A DNA stretch of 64,000 nucleotides, taken from positions 558,001 to 622,000 of the forward strand of contig OZ246020.1 of NCBI GenBank assembly GCA_965230795.1, given 5' to 3'. The position numbers and the translations under genes are program-made. Below, piece after piece: positions 35,013 to 43,664 of this stretch (positions are counted from its first letter, which is position 1; each line of letters starts with the position of its first letter). Below the pieces are notes generated by a model that ran no database searches, had not been told where the DNA came from, and worked only from the letters and a program-made list of their open reading frames with translations. This DNA is from PZPK01 sp965230795. GTDB lineage: Bacteria > Pseudomonadota > Gammaproteobacteria > Pseudomonadales > Oleiphilaceae.

Positions 35013-35944
35013 GTCGTTTTGATCTGCATTTTCCCAGATCCCATAACCTGCCTGTTTCAAAGGGCTTGATCAAACAGAACACCGACGACTTTTATGTTGA
35101 AGAGTTGATGGATATTTCACCTGCCGGTGAAGGAGAGCATGTCTGGCTGTGGCTGGAAAAAGATGGACAGAATACTGAGTTTGTTGGTCGTCAGCTGGCC
35201 CGATTTGCAGGCGTCAGGGCGATGGATGTTGGGGTGTCCGGACTTAAGGATCGTTGGGCGGTGACGCGCCAGTGGTTTAGTGTCTATTTGGGCAATCGCC
35301 CGGAACCTGACTGGTCGTCCTTCGCGCTAGACGGAGTGACTGTGCTGAAACACGATCGCCATACTAAAAAGTTAAGGCGTGGTGAGCATCGCGGCAATCA
35401 TTTTCGGATTGCGGTGCGTCAGATAGAGGCGCTTGAATCCCTCTCAGAGATTATGATGATGGTGCAGTCGCGGGGGTTTCCAAACTACTTCGGTATTCAG
35501 CGATTCGGCAGGGAAGGTGCCAATCTGGACAGGGCTCTGAAGTGGGTCCGGCGAGAGATCAAAGCCTCACGCTCGCAAAAAGGGTTTTACTTGTCGGCTG
35601 CGCGTTCTTATCTCTTCAATGCCAATCTGGCGCGGGAGATTGTCGAAGGTTCGTGGCTGAATGATACGGTTGGGGGGCCTTTATACGGGGATCCTTCGGC
35701 AGATGTTCCGGCTCTAAGTGCCAAGGAAGAGAGCTTGCTGGCTCAGTACCCGGAGTTTGCGCAACTGATTCATCAAAATCGCCTTAAGCTTGAGCGTCGC
35801 CCATATCGGATAGTGCCAGAGTCTATGTCTTGGTCTTGTGATGGTGATATGCTTATCGCTGATTTCAGTTTGCCCAGCGGAGTGTTTGCCACGTCATTGC
35901 TGGCGGAGTGTATGGATGTTTGTGTTGCCCGCGGAGAGGTGTAG
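35009..35944 (+). CDS. truD: tRNA pseudouridine synthase TruD
   Basis: TruD makes pseudouridine 13 in glutamate tRNA. The 311-residue product is shorter than the E. coli enzyme (349) but keeps the core: the N-terminal EELMDISPAGEGEHVWLWLEK, the catalytic Asp in SGLKDRWAVTRQW (about residue 80), and RGFPNYFGIQRFGREGAN. The shortening falls in the inserted TruD-specific domain and is seen in related genera. It overlaps ispDF by 4 bases and precedes surE by 9 bp, as part of the housekeeping run. Confidence 0.95.
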   Translation: MSRFDLHFPRSHNLPVSKGLIKQNTDDFYVEELMDISPAGEGEHVWLWLEKDGQNTEFVGRQLARFAGVRAMDVGVSGLKDRWAVTRQWFSVYLGNRPEPDWSSFALDGVTVLKHDRHTKKLRRGEHRGNHFRIAVRQIEALESLSEIMMMVQSRGFPNYFGIQRFGREGANLDRALKWVRREIKASRSQKGFYLSAARSYLFNANLAREIVEGSWLNDTVGGPLYGDPSADVPALSAKEESLLAQYPEFAQLIHQNRLKLERRPYRIVPESMSWSCDGDMLIADFSLPSGVFATSLLAECMDVCVARGEV

Positions 35945-35953
35945 ATTAGGCAC

Positions 35954-36697
35954 ATGAAATTGCTGGTTTCCAATGATGATGGTGTGAATGCAGAGGGTCT
36001 GATTACCCTGGCTGAGCATCTTGAGGCGATTGCGGATGTTCATGTTGTGGCGCCCGATCGAGACCACAGTGGTGCCAGTGGATCCCTGACGCTGTCCCGC
36101 CCCCTCAAGGTAACAACCTTGCGCAATGGCTATATTTGTATTGATGGTACGCCCGCCGACAGTGTTCACCTCGGTATTACCTCTTTATACGGTGGACAGG
36201 TGGAGCGTGTGGTTTCCGGTATCAACAGCCATGAGAATTTGGGAGATGATGTGTTGTATTCCGGTACCGTCGCGGCAGCTCTGGAAGGCCGTTTTCTGGA
36301 TCAGCCGGCGATCGCTGTTTCGCTGGTGAATCGGGATAATTATCTCTACACGACGGCTGCCAAGGTGATTTGCGACCTGTTGACACGTGAACAGTCCTTT
36401 GAGGTTCCACCAAGGACTGTGCTCAATGTAAATGTTCCCGACATTCCTTATGAGCAGCTTAAAGGTTTCAAAGTAACGCGGCTTGGTCATCGGGCCAAAG
36501 GTTTTCCGCCGCAGCAGGTGTCTGACCCTCGTGGACGAGAACGATACTGGATTGCCACGGCGGGAGAAGGAGATGATGCGGGTCCGGGTACAGATTTTCA
36601 TGCGGTGGCGCACGACTATGTGTCGGTAACGCCCCTGCAGGTTGATATGACGCGTCATGCGCTTATTGACAAGTTGACGAAGTGGTTAGAGGAATAG
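35954..36697 (+). CDS. surE: 5'/3'-nucleotidase SurE
   Basis: SurE is a metal-dependent nucleotidase and exopolyphosphatase linked to stationary-phase survival. The 247-residue product begins with the metal site VSNDDGVNAEGL (Asp8-Asp9 region), has DRDHSGASGSLT, GTPADSVHLG and SGINSHENLGDDVLYSGTVAAALEG, and ends with PLQVDMT. Everything is standard for the family. It is followed by pcm, nlpD and rpoS in the familiar stress-survival order, with a 39-bp gap before the preferred pcm start. Confidence 0.97.
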   Translation: MKLLVSNDDGVNAEGLITLAEHLEAIADVHVVAPDRDHSGASGSLTLSRPLKVTTLRNGYICIDGTPADSVHLGITSLYGGQVERVVSGINSHENLGDDVLYSGTVAAALEGRFLDQPAIAVSLVNRDNYLYTTAAKVICDLLTREQSFEVPPRTVLNVNVPDIPYEQLKGFKVTRLGHRAKGFPPQQVSDPRGRERYWIATAGEGDDAGPGTDFHAVAHDYVSVTPLQVDMTRHALIDKLTKWLEE

Positions 36698-36736
36698 CAA
36701 GCGGTGATTCAGTCAGTTGACCTGGCAGGGATTGGA

Positions 36737-37366
36737 ATGACGTCTCGACGTACACGTATGCGTTTGGTCCAGCGTCTCAGGGAAGAGGGTATAAAAAGTG
36801 AAGAAGTCCTAAAGGTAATGGGAGAGATGCCACGGCATATTTTTCTCGACGAGGCGCTTTCCCATCGTGCTTACGAAGACAGTTCGCTGCCTATAGGCTA
36901 CAACCAGACGATCTCGCAGCCCTATATCGTTGCCCGTATGACGGAACTGTTGATGGAAGCAAGCCCTCGCCGGGTTCTGGAGTTGGGAACCGGCTCTGGC
37001 TATCAGGCTGCCGTATTGAGTCAACTGGTCGATGAGGTGTTTACGGTTGAACGTATTGAGCCCTTGCTGGATAAGTCCAGGGATCGATTCAAGCGTTTGG
37101 GCTTGAAGAATGTATACAGTCGTCATGCAGATGGGGGTATCGGCTGGCCTGAGCGAGCGCCTTTTGATGCGATTATGATTACAGCTGCCCCCTCGGAGCT
37201 ACCCAAGGAATTGCTGCGGCAGTTAAAAGATGGTGGTCGCATAGTCGTGCCACTCGGCGATGCACATCAGGAGCTTACCGTTATTACCCGGCGAGGGGAC
37301 CAGTTCGAACATCGAGCCATAGAGCCGGTAATTTTCGTTCCGTTTTTGTCAGGAGTTGTCCGCTAG
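36737..37366 (+). CDS. pcm: Protein-L-isoaspartate O-methyltransferase
   Basis: The enzyme repairs isoaspartyl residues in damaged proteins with S-adenosylmethionine. The 209-residue product shows the SAM motif LELGTGSGYQAAVLSQL, PIGYNQTISQPYIVA near 65-79, and FDAIMITAA. I set the start at 36737 (MTSRRTR), which has AGGGA 5 bases upstream and lines up with the start MTSQRTRERL remembered for Pseudomonas; a GTG at 36704 would add 11 residues without a ribosome site. Confidence 0.95.
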   Translation: MTSRRTRMRLVQRLREEGIKSEEVLKVMGEMPRHIFLDEALSHRAYEDSSLPIGYNQTISQPYIVARMTELLMEASPRRVLELGTGSGYQAAVLSQLVDEVFTVERIEPLLDKSRDRFKRLGLKNVYSRHADGGIGWPERAPFDAIMITAAPSELPKELLRQLKDGGRIVVPLGDAHQELTVITRRGDQFEHRAIEPVIFVPFLSGVVR

Positions 37367-37382
37367 GGAATATGGATTGCGT

Positions 37383-38327
37383 ATGCTGAGCTCCCATTTT
37401 TGGATATATATAAAAGGTATGTTGATGGGAGCCGCCGACATAGTTCCGGGTGTGTCCGGCGGAACCATCGCTTTTATTACCGGAATTTACGAAGAGCTTC
37501 TGCGCTCCATAAAATCTGTACTACCTGCATTTTTACGTTTGATCAAACGCCGCGACATGCGGGCTTTTTGGCGTGATGTGAATGGCGCATTTCTGCTGAC
37601 TCTGTTTGCAGGGATTCTCACCAGTGTCGTCCTATTTGCAAAACTGATTACTTATCTTTTGGCGGAACATCCGATTCCCGTATGGTCCTTCTTTTTTGGT
37701 TTGATTGTCGCTTCCGTGTTTATCGTTGCGCGTCAAGTTGATGTGTGGCGTGCTCGTCAGATCGCTTTTCTTATATTAGGCATTGTCAGTGCCTGGTTGT
37801 TAACTTCTTCAACACCGTCTCATCTGTCGCCAACCTTGGGCAATGCGTTTCTTTCCGGATTTATTGCCATTTGCGCAATGATCCTGCCGGGCATTTCCGG
37901 GAGTTTTGTTCTTCTGATTCTTGGTACCTATACTTTTATTCTTGGTGCAGTGCATGACCTCAATCTATTGGTTATGTCGGTATTTGCGTGTGGTTGTGTG
38001 GCAGGCTTGCTGAGTATCGCGAATATTTTATCCTGGGCTTTTGTGCGTTTCCGCCTGGAAACGCTAGCCTTATTAACAGGATTTATGTTGGGCGCGCTCA
38101 ACAAGGTATGGCCCTGGAAAGAGGTTCTGAGTTTCAGGGAGAACAGTCGGGGAGAGTTGGTGCCTTTACTGGAATCAAACATTTGGCCGTTACAGTACGA
38201 GCAATTGACCGGAGCGTCCTCTCAGTTATGGGTGGCATGTCTGAGTGCTGCATTCGCATGTTTGATGGTCTTTATTGTGCACCGGCTGGCTGAATCTCTT
38301 GATAACCAGTCTACATCCACAATGTGA
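37383..38327 (+). CDS. DUF368 membrane protein
   Basis: This is a 314-residue inner-membrane protein of the DUF368 family with about nine membrane helices. The family signature ADIVPGVSGGTIAFITGIYEE (about residues 17-37, quoted in part: VPGVSGGTIAFITGIYE) is present and its partner ILPGISGSFVLLILGTY lies near 168-184. DUF368 proteins are related to polyprenyl-phosphate flippases, and recent work ties some to undecaprenyl-phosphate recycling; whether this copy does so is inference. I use the ATG at 37383; a TTG at 37356 has its only ribosome-site bases touching the start. Being wedged between pcm and nlpD is unusual in the classical order. Confidence 0.9.
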   Translation: MLSSHFWIYIKGMLMGAADIVPGVSGGTIAFITGIYEELLRSIKSVLPAFLRLIKRRDMRAFWRDVNGAFLLTLFAGILTSVVLFAKLITYLLAEHPIPVWSFFFGLIVASVFIVARQVDVWRARQIAFLILGIVSAWLLTSSTPSHLSPTLGNAFLSGFIAICAMILPGISGSFVLLILGTYTFILGAVHDLNLLVMSVFACGCVAGLLSIANILSWAFVRFRLETLALLTGFMLGALNKVWPWKEVLSFRENSRGELVPLLESNIWPLQYEQLTGASSQLWVACLSAAFACLMVFIVHRLAESLDNQSTSTM

Positions 38328-38355
38328 ACTGGTTTTAATTATGTGTTTCCTTTGG

Positions 38356-38372
38356 TAACACCTCAGGTGTTA
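38356..38372. promoter_or_regulatory. 17-bp palindrome upstream of nlpD
   Basis: TAACACCT-C-AGGTGTTA has perfect 8-bp arms around one base, in the AT-rich 217-bp gap before nlpD, about 29 bp after the DUF368 stop. There is no T-run. It looks like a binding site for a dimeric regulator, or a partial 3' structure for the upstream operon. Confidence 0.5.
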
Positions 38373-38544
38373 TCGTAACATTGAAAGACAATATAACTGC
38401 CGAGAATATAAATACAGATTAATAACTTAGCTCCAAAACTTAATTTATTTTCTAAAATATAAGAAAAAATATTAATTTAAATTAATGGATTTATTCTGTT
38501 TGGAGATATGACGAGATACCATTCAGGCTAAAAAACATACGATT

Positions 38545-39345
38545 ATGCAGCTGAAGCGTGTAAAAATTAGCCATTCTCGACACTTTGTAACGGTATGTAT
38601 CCTTCTGTCGCTTTGCCTTTCCAGTTGCACTTCTCCTGAAATTTATCACGATCGGTCATTCAACCCGCCGGTGTATTTTGGGACTCATGTCGTCCGTGAG
38701 GGCGAGACGCTGTATGCAATTGCCTGGCGCTACGGCCGCGATTTTCGTGAGCTGGCGGCGGACAATGGAATTTCATCTCCCTATGTTATTACGCCAGGTC
38801 AAAAGATCTCGCTGGAACGTACAAGAGCAGCTAGTGGCAGCGTGTCCGGCGCAACTGGAGTGGGGGATTCGGGTCGTGTCAATGTTACAAAACGTAAATC
38901 CAGCAATAAGAGCTCAAAAAATGTTACAAAAATAAAAAAACTCAAGGACGTCAAGGACATAAAATGGCAATGGCCTCATCTTGGCCCGATACTTGCCAAG
39001 TACAGGATCAGCGCAAATGCAAATTCGCAAAGTGATATCAACAAAGGTATTGATATCGGCGGGGTGGAAGGTGATCCCGTTTATGCGGCTGCTTCAGGTG
39101 AAGTGGTATATGCAGGGAGTGGTTTGTTGGGTTACGGAAATCTCGTGATCATCAATCATTCGACGCGCTATCTGAGCGCATACGCACATAATCGGCGGAT
39201 TCTTGTCCAGGAAGGACAAACAATAACAGCGGGACAACGAATCGCGGAACTAGGTCGCTCAGGAACGGATAAACCGAAATTGCATTTTGAAATTCGCAAA
39301 GATGGAAAGCCGGTCAATCCGTTGCAGTATTTGCCCGCACGATGA
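38545..39345 (+). CDS. nlpD: LysM/M23 lipoprotein NlpD
   Basis: NlpD is an outer-membrane lipoprotein that activates the cell-wall amidase AmiC during division. The 266-residue product has a lipoprotein signal (lipobox LCLSSC), a LysM peptidoglycan-binding domain (about 46-92: THVVREGETLYAIAWRYG), a Lys/Ser-rich linker (95-140), and a C-terminal M23/LytM domain (about 155-262). The M23 domain shows NKGIDIGG in place of HxGxD and LHFEIRKDG, so zinc ligands are incomplete, as expected of activators that do not cut peptidoglycan. In relatives the main rpoS promoter lies inside nlpD. Confidence 0.95.
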   Translation: MQLKRVKISHSRHFVTVCILLSLCLSSCTSPEIYHDRSFNPPVYFGTHVVREGETLYAIAWRYGRDFRELAADNGISSPYVITPGQKISLERTRAASGSVSGATGVGDSGRVNVTKRKSSNKSSKNVTKIKKLKDVKDIKWQWPHLGPILAKYRISANANSQSDINKGIDIGGVEGDPVYAAASGEVVYAGSGLLGYGNLVIINHSTRYLSAYAHNRRILVQEGQTITAGQRIAELGRSGTDKPKLHFEIRKDGKPVNPLQYLPAR

Positions 39346-39507
39346 TTTTGTCAGATGTGTGTTGCAAATGCCGCTGGGAGTGCGAAGGGTATATCGGGTG
39401 AGCCCTCAGCAAGCGAGAGGAGAGTGGTGATCCCATATGACAGCTAGGTTGCCAGGGTGATTGACAGGTAGTCGGTCCGGCAAACAATAAAAAGCGGAGT
39501 AGGTATT

Positions 39508-40488
39508 ATGTCAGCAGAACGAGAAGAGTTATTCGAAGATTTGGCTTTTGAGTCTCGAGAAGAGAACGAAGTATCGGAACAGGAAGAGATCGCAAACGTT
39601 GTAACCTCAATCGATAGTCGGCGTTCGCGGAGCAAAGCTGACAGTCATTCCTATCGGCAACTTGATGCAACTCAGATTTATTTGAACGAAATTGGTTTTT
39701 CGCCTCTGCTGTCTCCAGAAGAGGAAGTCTATTTCGCCCGTCTGGCGCAGAAAGGTAATGAAGAAGGCCGCAAGCGCATGATTGAGAGCAATCTGCGATT
39801 GGTGGTCAAAATTGCCCGCCGGTATGTGAATCGTGGGCTGACCTTGCTGGACCTCATTGAGGAGGGCAATCTTGGTCTGATACGGGCTGTTGAAAAATTT
39901 GATCCGGAGCGCGGGTTCCGCTTTTCAACCTATGCAACTTGGTGGATTCGTCAGACCATTGAGCGTGCCATCATGAATCAGACGCGTACCATTCGATTGC
40001 CCATTCATGTGGTCAAAGAGCTGAATCTTTATTTGCGTGCCGCGCGTGAATTGACCCAGAAGCTGGATCATGAGCCTTCGCCCGAAGAAATCGCGGATTT
40101 GCTGGATAAGCCAGTCGCAGACGTTAAGCGCATGCTTGGATTGAACGAGCGGATCGCTTCCGTGGACACTCCGATTGGCGGTAACGGTGATAAATCACTT
40201 TTGGATACGGTTGCGGATGAGTCGGCGTCGGATCCGGCTGAGCTGCTTCAGGATAGTGATCTCAAAGGCAGTATCGACGGCTGGCTGGATCAGTTGTCGG
40301 GTAAACAACAGGAAGTATTGGCGCGTCGCTTCGGCTTGCGTGGATACAAGATGAGCACTCTGGAAGAGGTTGGTAAGGAGATCGGCTTGACGCGAGAGCG
40401 CGTTCGCCAGATTCAGGTCGAAGCCCTGAAACGCTTGCGCGATATTCTCGAGAAGCAGGGCTTGAGTGGCGAGACCCTGTTTAAATAA
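39508..40488 (+). CDS. rpoS: RNA polymerase sigma factor RpoS
   Basis: RpoS directs the general stress and stationary-phase response. The 326-residue product has region 1.2 (DATQIYLNEIGFSPLL), region 2 with YATWWIRQTIERAIMNQTRT, region 3 (HVVKELNLY) and the region 4 helix-turn-helix LEEVGKEIGLTRERVRQIQ. The start ATG at 39508 follows GGAGTAGG. The 162-bp gap after nlpD would form the leader of an nlpD-rpoS or rpoS transcript, which in relatives is regulated by small RNAs; I see no long antisense stem in it by eye. A strong terminator follows. Confidence 0.97.
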   Translation: MSAEREELFEDLAFESREENEVSEQEEIANVVTSIDSRRSRSKADSHSYRQLDATQIYLNEIGFSPLLSPEEEVYFARLAQKGNEEGRKRMIESNLRLVVKIARRYVNRGLTLLDLIEEGNLGLIRAVEKFDPERGFRFSTYATWWIRQTIERAIMNQTRTIRLPIHVVKELNLYLRAARELTQKLDHEPSPEEIADLLDKPVADVKRMLGLNERIASVDTPIGGNGDKSLLDTVADESASDPAELLQDSDLKGSIDGWLDQLSGKQQEVLARRFGLRGYKMSTLEEVGKEIGLTRERVRQIQVEALKRLRDILEKQGLSGETLFK

Positions 40489-40501
40489 GCTAAGTAATGT
40501 G

Positions 40502-40533
40502 AAAAAAACCGCTGCCTAGGCAGCGGTTTTTTT
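40502..40533. terminator. Perfect bidirectional terminator between rpoS and nth
   Basis: The 32-bp stretch is a perfect palindrome. CCGCTGCC and GGCAGCGG arms meet at TA, flanked by seven As on one side and seven Ts on the other. It can end transcription of both rpoS (plus) and nth (minus), whose stop codons lie 14 bp and 16 bp away. Confidence 0.95.
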
Positions 40534-40548
40534 GTCTGTAAGCGGGGA

Positions 40549-41193
40549 TTATTCAGGCGTGTATTCAGTCTTCTGCTTGTATTCGCACAGGTCTTCAATC
40601 AAACAGCTGCCGCATTTGGGTTTTCGTGCAGTGCAGACATAGCGTCCGTGGAGAATCAGCCAGTGGTGCGCGTCCTGCAGGAACTCTTTCGGGATAAATT
40701 TCAGCAATTTTTTTTCTACTTCCAAGACGGTTTTTCCAGGGGCGATACGGGTCCTGTTCGAGACGCGATATATGTGTGTATCCACTGCCATGGTGGGTTC
40801 ACCGAACGCGGTGTTAAGCACTACATTTGCCGTTTTCCGGCCTACGCCCGGCAGTGCCTCGAGTGCGGCTCTATCTCTTGGAACCTCCGAGTTATGTTCG
40901 TCGATCAGGATTTTGCAGGTCTTAATAATGTTCTCGGCTTTGGTGTTAAACAAGCCGATTGTTCGAATGTGCTGTTTTAAACCTTCAAGCCCCAAGGCAT
41001 AGATGCTTTCGGGTGTATTGGCTGTTGCGAACAGGGGCCCGGTGGCTTTGTTGACGCCTTTGTCTGTGGCTTGCGCCGACAGAATGACTGCGACCAAGAG
41101 CTCAAACGGTGTGCTGTATTCAAGTTCTGTTGTTGGCTGCGGGTTGGCGGCTTGGAAGCGGGAGAAAATTTCCCGGCGCTTATCTTTATTCAT
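40549..41193 (-). CDS. nth: Endonuclease III
   Basis: This DNA glycosylase/AP lyase removes oxidised pyrimidines. The 214-residue product has the helix-hairpin-helix LPGVGRKTANVVLN with catalytic Lys, the catalytic Asp in AVDTHIYRVSNR, and the C-terminal [4Fe-4S] pattern C-x6-C-x2-C-x5-C (CTARKPKCGSCLIEDLC). It is convergent with rpoS across the shared terminator and divergent from the cold-shock gene. In Pseudomonas the gene next to rpoS is usually fdxA, so this neighbour is a local difference. Confidence 0.97.
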   Translation of the reverse strand: MNKDKRREIFSRFQAANPQPTTELEYSTPFELLVAVILSAQATDKGVNKATGPLFATANTPESIYALGLEGLKQHIRTIGLFNTKAENIIKTCKILIDEHNSEVPRDRAALEALPGVGRKTANVVLNTAFGEPTMAVDTHIYRVSNRTRIAPGKTVLEVEKKLLKFIPKEFLQDAHHWLILHGRYVCTARKPKCGSCLIEDLCEYKQKTEYTPE

Positions 41194-41385
41194 TAGGCTA
41201 AGGAGTCTTTTTTCTGTAGTTTGAATTTAATAATGATGGGTATATACTTCGATGAGCCAAGAAAATCCGGCTATGTTATGTCTAGCGTTTCGATTGCCTC
41301 CTTGTAGTCCCTCGTACTGTCAAGCATAAGTTATATCCAGTTTTTCGGCTCTTTGTAAGTTTATTATTTTTTTCAGGATATAGTT

Positions 41386-41595
41386 ATGTCTGATCGTATT
41401 ACCGGTAAAGTTAAGTTTTTCAATGAATCCAAAGGTTTTGGTTTTATTGAGCAAGAAAATGGCCCTGACGTATTTGTTCACTTCAGTGCAATCAATGCAG
41501 ATGGTTTCAAAACTCTGACAGACGGCCAGTCTGTAGAGTTTACTATTGGTCAGGGCAACAAGGGACCACAAGCGGAAAACGTTACTCCGCTGTAA
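41386..41595 (+). CDS. Cold-shock domain protein
   Basis: This is a 69-residue single cold-shock-domain protein that binds single-stranded RNA and DNA. RNP1 is KGFGFIEQ (residues 16-23) and RNP2 is VFVHFS (about 30-35). It is of the CspA/CspD size and is monocistronic: it has a 192-bp divergent upstream region shared with nth and a terminator right behind. The ATG at 41386 follows CAGGATATAGTT. Whether it responds to cold or is constitutive cannot be told, though a leader of more than 100 bases is typical of cold-regulated members. Confidence 0.95.
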   Translation: MSDRITGKVKFFNESKGFGFIEQENGPDVFVHFSAINADGFKTLTDGQSVEFTIGQGNKGPQAENVTPL

Positions 41596-41620
41596 GTCTC
41601 CCTCTCCCTCCGAATTGAGT

Positions 41621-41661
41621 GCATGCACCCTGATCCGTCCGGGTGTATGCATGCTTTCATT
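41621..41661 (+). terminator. Intrinsic terminator of the cold-shock gene
   Basis: A 10-bp stem with one G-U pair (GCATGCACCC at 41621-41630, GGGTGTATGC at 41641-41650) has a 10-base loop and is followed by ATGCTTTCATTTTTT. It lies 25 bp past the stop codon. The rest of the gap to coaBC (to 41871) shows only a weak GCTAGC palindrome. Confidence 0.8.
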
Positions 41662-41871
41662 TTTTGCCATCTTGGCTTGAGTCTGCATACAGCAGAGTCG
41701 ACCATATTCTCCATGTCTTCTTAAGAAAAAGCCTGTTTCATGCTTTTCCTGGACTCGTGTTTTGCATCGCTAGCGATATTAGCTGGATTTAGCATGTATC
41801 GATGAGTGAAATACTCTTGTTCGGATGGTATCTTTCCCACATAGAACTAGAACAAGGTTTGGTCCTCCCGA

Positions 41872-43128
41872 ATGAGCCTGCCCGAAACACAAGATAGAAT
41901 CGCGGACAGAAAAATTCTACTCGCCGTTACCGGCGGTATTGCTGCCTATAAATCGGCAGAATTGTGCCGCCAGCTGATAAAGCTGGGTGCTTCTGTGCGC
42001 GTGGTAATGACGGCTGGAGCAAAGGAGTTTGTATCGCCTTTAACCTTCCAGGCATTGTCCGGCCATCCTGTTCACTCGGAGCTGTTGGATCCTGATGCCG
42101 AGGCTGGCATGGGTCACATAGAGCTGGCCAAGTGGCCAGATCTGATTGTGATCGCACCGGCTACAGCTAATCTCATTGCAAGCTACCGGGCTGGCCTGGC
42201 GAATGATCTGTTGTCTACTCTATTGCTTGCAACGCAGGCTCCCGTTGCTCTGGTACCGGCAATGAATCAGGCGATGTGGTTGCACCCGGCGACCCAATCA
42301 AATCTTTCATCGCTGGAAGAACTAATGGGAGATCGATTGAAAGTGTGTGGACCGCAATCAGGAGAACAGGCTTGCGGCGATATAGGTCCGGGACGAATGC
42401 TTGAGCCTGAAGCGATCTGTGAGCAAATCGCTTCCTGGCACGTGCTGGATGCTTTTATTGCAAAGGACTTACAGGGATTACGGGTTGTCATTACTGCCGG
42501 ACCAACGCGAGAAGCTCTGGATCCTGTTCGTTACATCTCGAACCACAGTTCCGGAAAGATGGGCTATGCCCTTGCTGAAGCATGCCGAATCCGTGGTGCG
42601 AGCGTTGTCCTGGTGTCGGGTCCTGTTGATCTGGATTGCCCGGCAGGTGTTCAGAGAGTCTCCGTGTCTTCGGCGCTGGATATGCTTGCACAAGTAGAGG
42701 AACAGCTCGCCAAGGGCTGCGATCTATTTATCGCGGCGGCGGCGGTCGCCGATTATCGACCTGCCGATGTTGCGGACCAGAAGATCAAAAAAACAGGTGA
42801 CGCTGGCGAAATGCGGATTGTGCTGACCCAGAATCCTGATATCGTTGCGTCGGTTGCAGCCAAGGCTAACAAACCTTTTGTAGTCGGATTCGCGGCTGAA
42901 ACTGAAAATGTCGAAGTCTATGCGAGAGCCAAACTCAAGAAAAAAAACCTGGATATGATTGTGGCCAATGATGTGTCTGTTGCCGGGATTGGCTTCAACA
43001 GTGATGACAACGCAGTGCAGATTATTTGGGGCAGTGGCGATCGCACCATTGCCAGGCAGTCTAAAACCACACTCGCCAACGAAATTGTGACCGAAATAGC
43101 GTGTCAGCTACAAAAAGAGAGTAAATAG
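41872..43128 (+). CDS. coaBC: Phosphopantothenoylcysteine synthetase/decarboxylase CoaBC
   Basis: This bifunctional enzyme performs two steps of coenzyme A synthesis. The 418-residue product starts with the flavin-dependent decarboxylase CoaC (about 12-190), with VTGGIAAYKSAELCRQL and the active-site region MGHIELAKWPDL and PATANLIA. The synthetase CoaB follows (about 200-415), with ITAGPTREALDPVRYISNHSSGKMG and the Lys pair near KKTGD. The length is normal. dut begins 4 bases after the stop codon, matching the coaBC-dut-algC-argB order known from Pseudomonas. Confidence 0.96.
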   Translation: MSLPETQDRIADRKILLAVTGGIAAYKSAELCRQLIKLGASVRVVMTAGAKEFVSPLTFQALSGHPVHSELLDPDAEAGMGHIELAKWPDLIVIAPATANLIASYRAGLANDLLSTLLLATQAPVALVPAMNQAMWLHPATQSNLSSLEELMGDRLKVCGPQSGEQACGDIGPGRMLEPEAICEQIASWHVLDAFIAKDLQGLRVVITAGPTREALDPVRYISNHSSGKMGYALAEACRIRGASVVLVSGPVDLDCPAGVQRVSVSSALDMLAQVEEQLAKGCDLFIAAAAVADYRPADVADQKIKKTGDAGEMRIVLTQNPDIVASVAAKANKPFVVGFAAETENVEVYARAKLKKKNLDMIVANDVSVAGIGFNSDDNAVQIIWGSGDRTIARQSKTTLANEIVTEIACQLQKESK

Positions 43129-43132
43129 CACG

Positions 43133-43594
43133 ATGAGCAAGTCCCGAATACAGGTAAAACTGTTGGATTCACGCCTAGGGAAGGACATACCGCTTCCTGA
43201 ATATGCTACCGATGGATCTGCAGGTATAGATTTACGTGCATGTCTTGAATCCGATGTGCTACTGGAGCCAGGACAAACTGAGCTGATTCCCACTGGTATG
43301 GCGATTCATCTCGAAGATCCAGGCCTGGCGGCGATGATTCTTCCGAGGTCCGGTTTGGGGCATAAGCACGGCATAGTGCTGGGTAACCTGGTCGGCTTGA
43401 TCGATTCTGATTACCAGGGACAGTTGATGGTTTCCTGCTGGAACAGAGGCAATGAAGCGTTCACCTTGCGAGTCGGTGAACGTCTGGCACAGCTGGTGGT
43501 TGTTCCCGTCGTACAAGTTGGGTTTGATATTGTTGACGAGTTTGGGCACAGCGAGCGTGGTGCAGGTGGATTTGGCTCTACCGGCAGAGCCTAG
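43133..43594 (+). CDS. dut: dUTP diphosphatase
   Basis: The trimeric enzyme hydrolyses dUTP to dUMP and keeps uracil out of DNA. The 153-residue product has all five motifs: the Asp-rich GSAGIDLRA (motif 1), LPRSGLG (motif 2), GLIDSDYQGQL (motif 3), LAQLVVVPV (motif 4) and the flexible P-loop-like tail GAGGFGSTGRA (motif 5). It lies 4 bp after coaBC and 70 bp before algC. It is a standard member of the family. Confidence 0.97.
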   Translation: MSKSRIQVKLLDSRLGKDIPLPEYATDGSAGIDLRACLESDVLLEPGQTELIPTGMAIHLEDPGLAAMILPRSGLGHKHGIVLGNLVGLIDSDYQGQLMVSCWNRGNEAFTLRVGERLAQLVVVPVVQVGFDIVDEFGHSERGAGGFGSTGRA

Positions 43595-43664
43595 TCTAAG
43601 CTTTTGTAAATCAATGGACCGGGAATGATGTTCGGGTGACAACGTAAAATCCAAAGGAAGTTCC

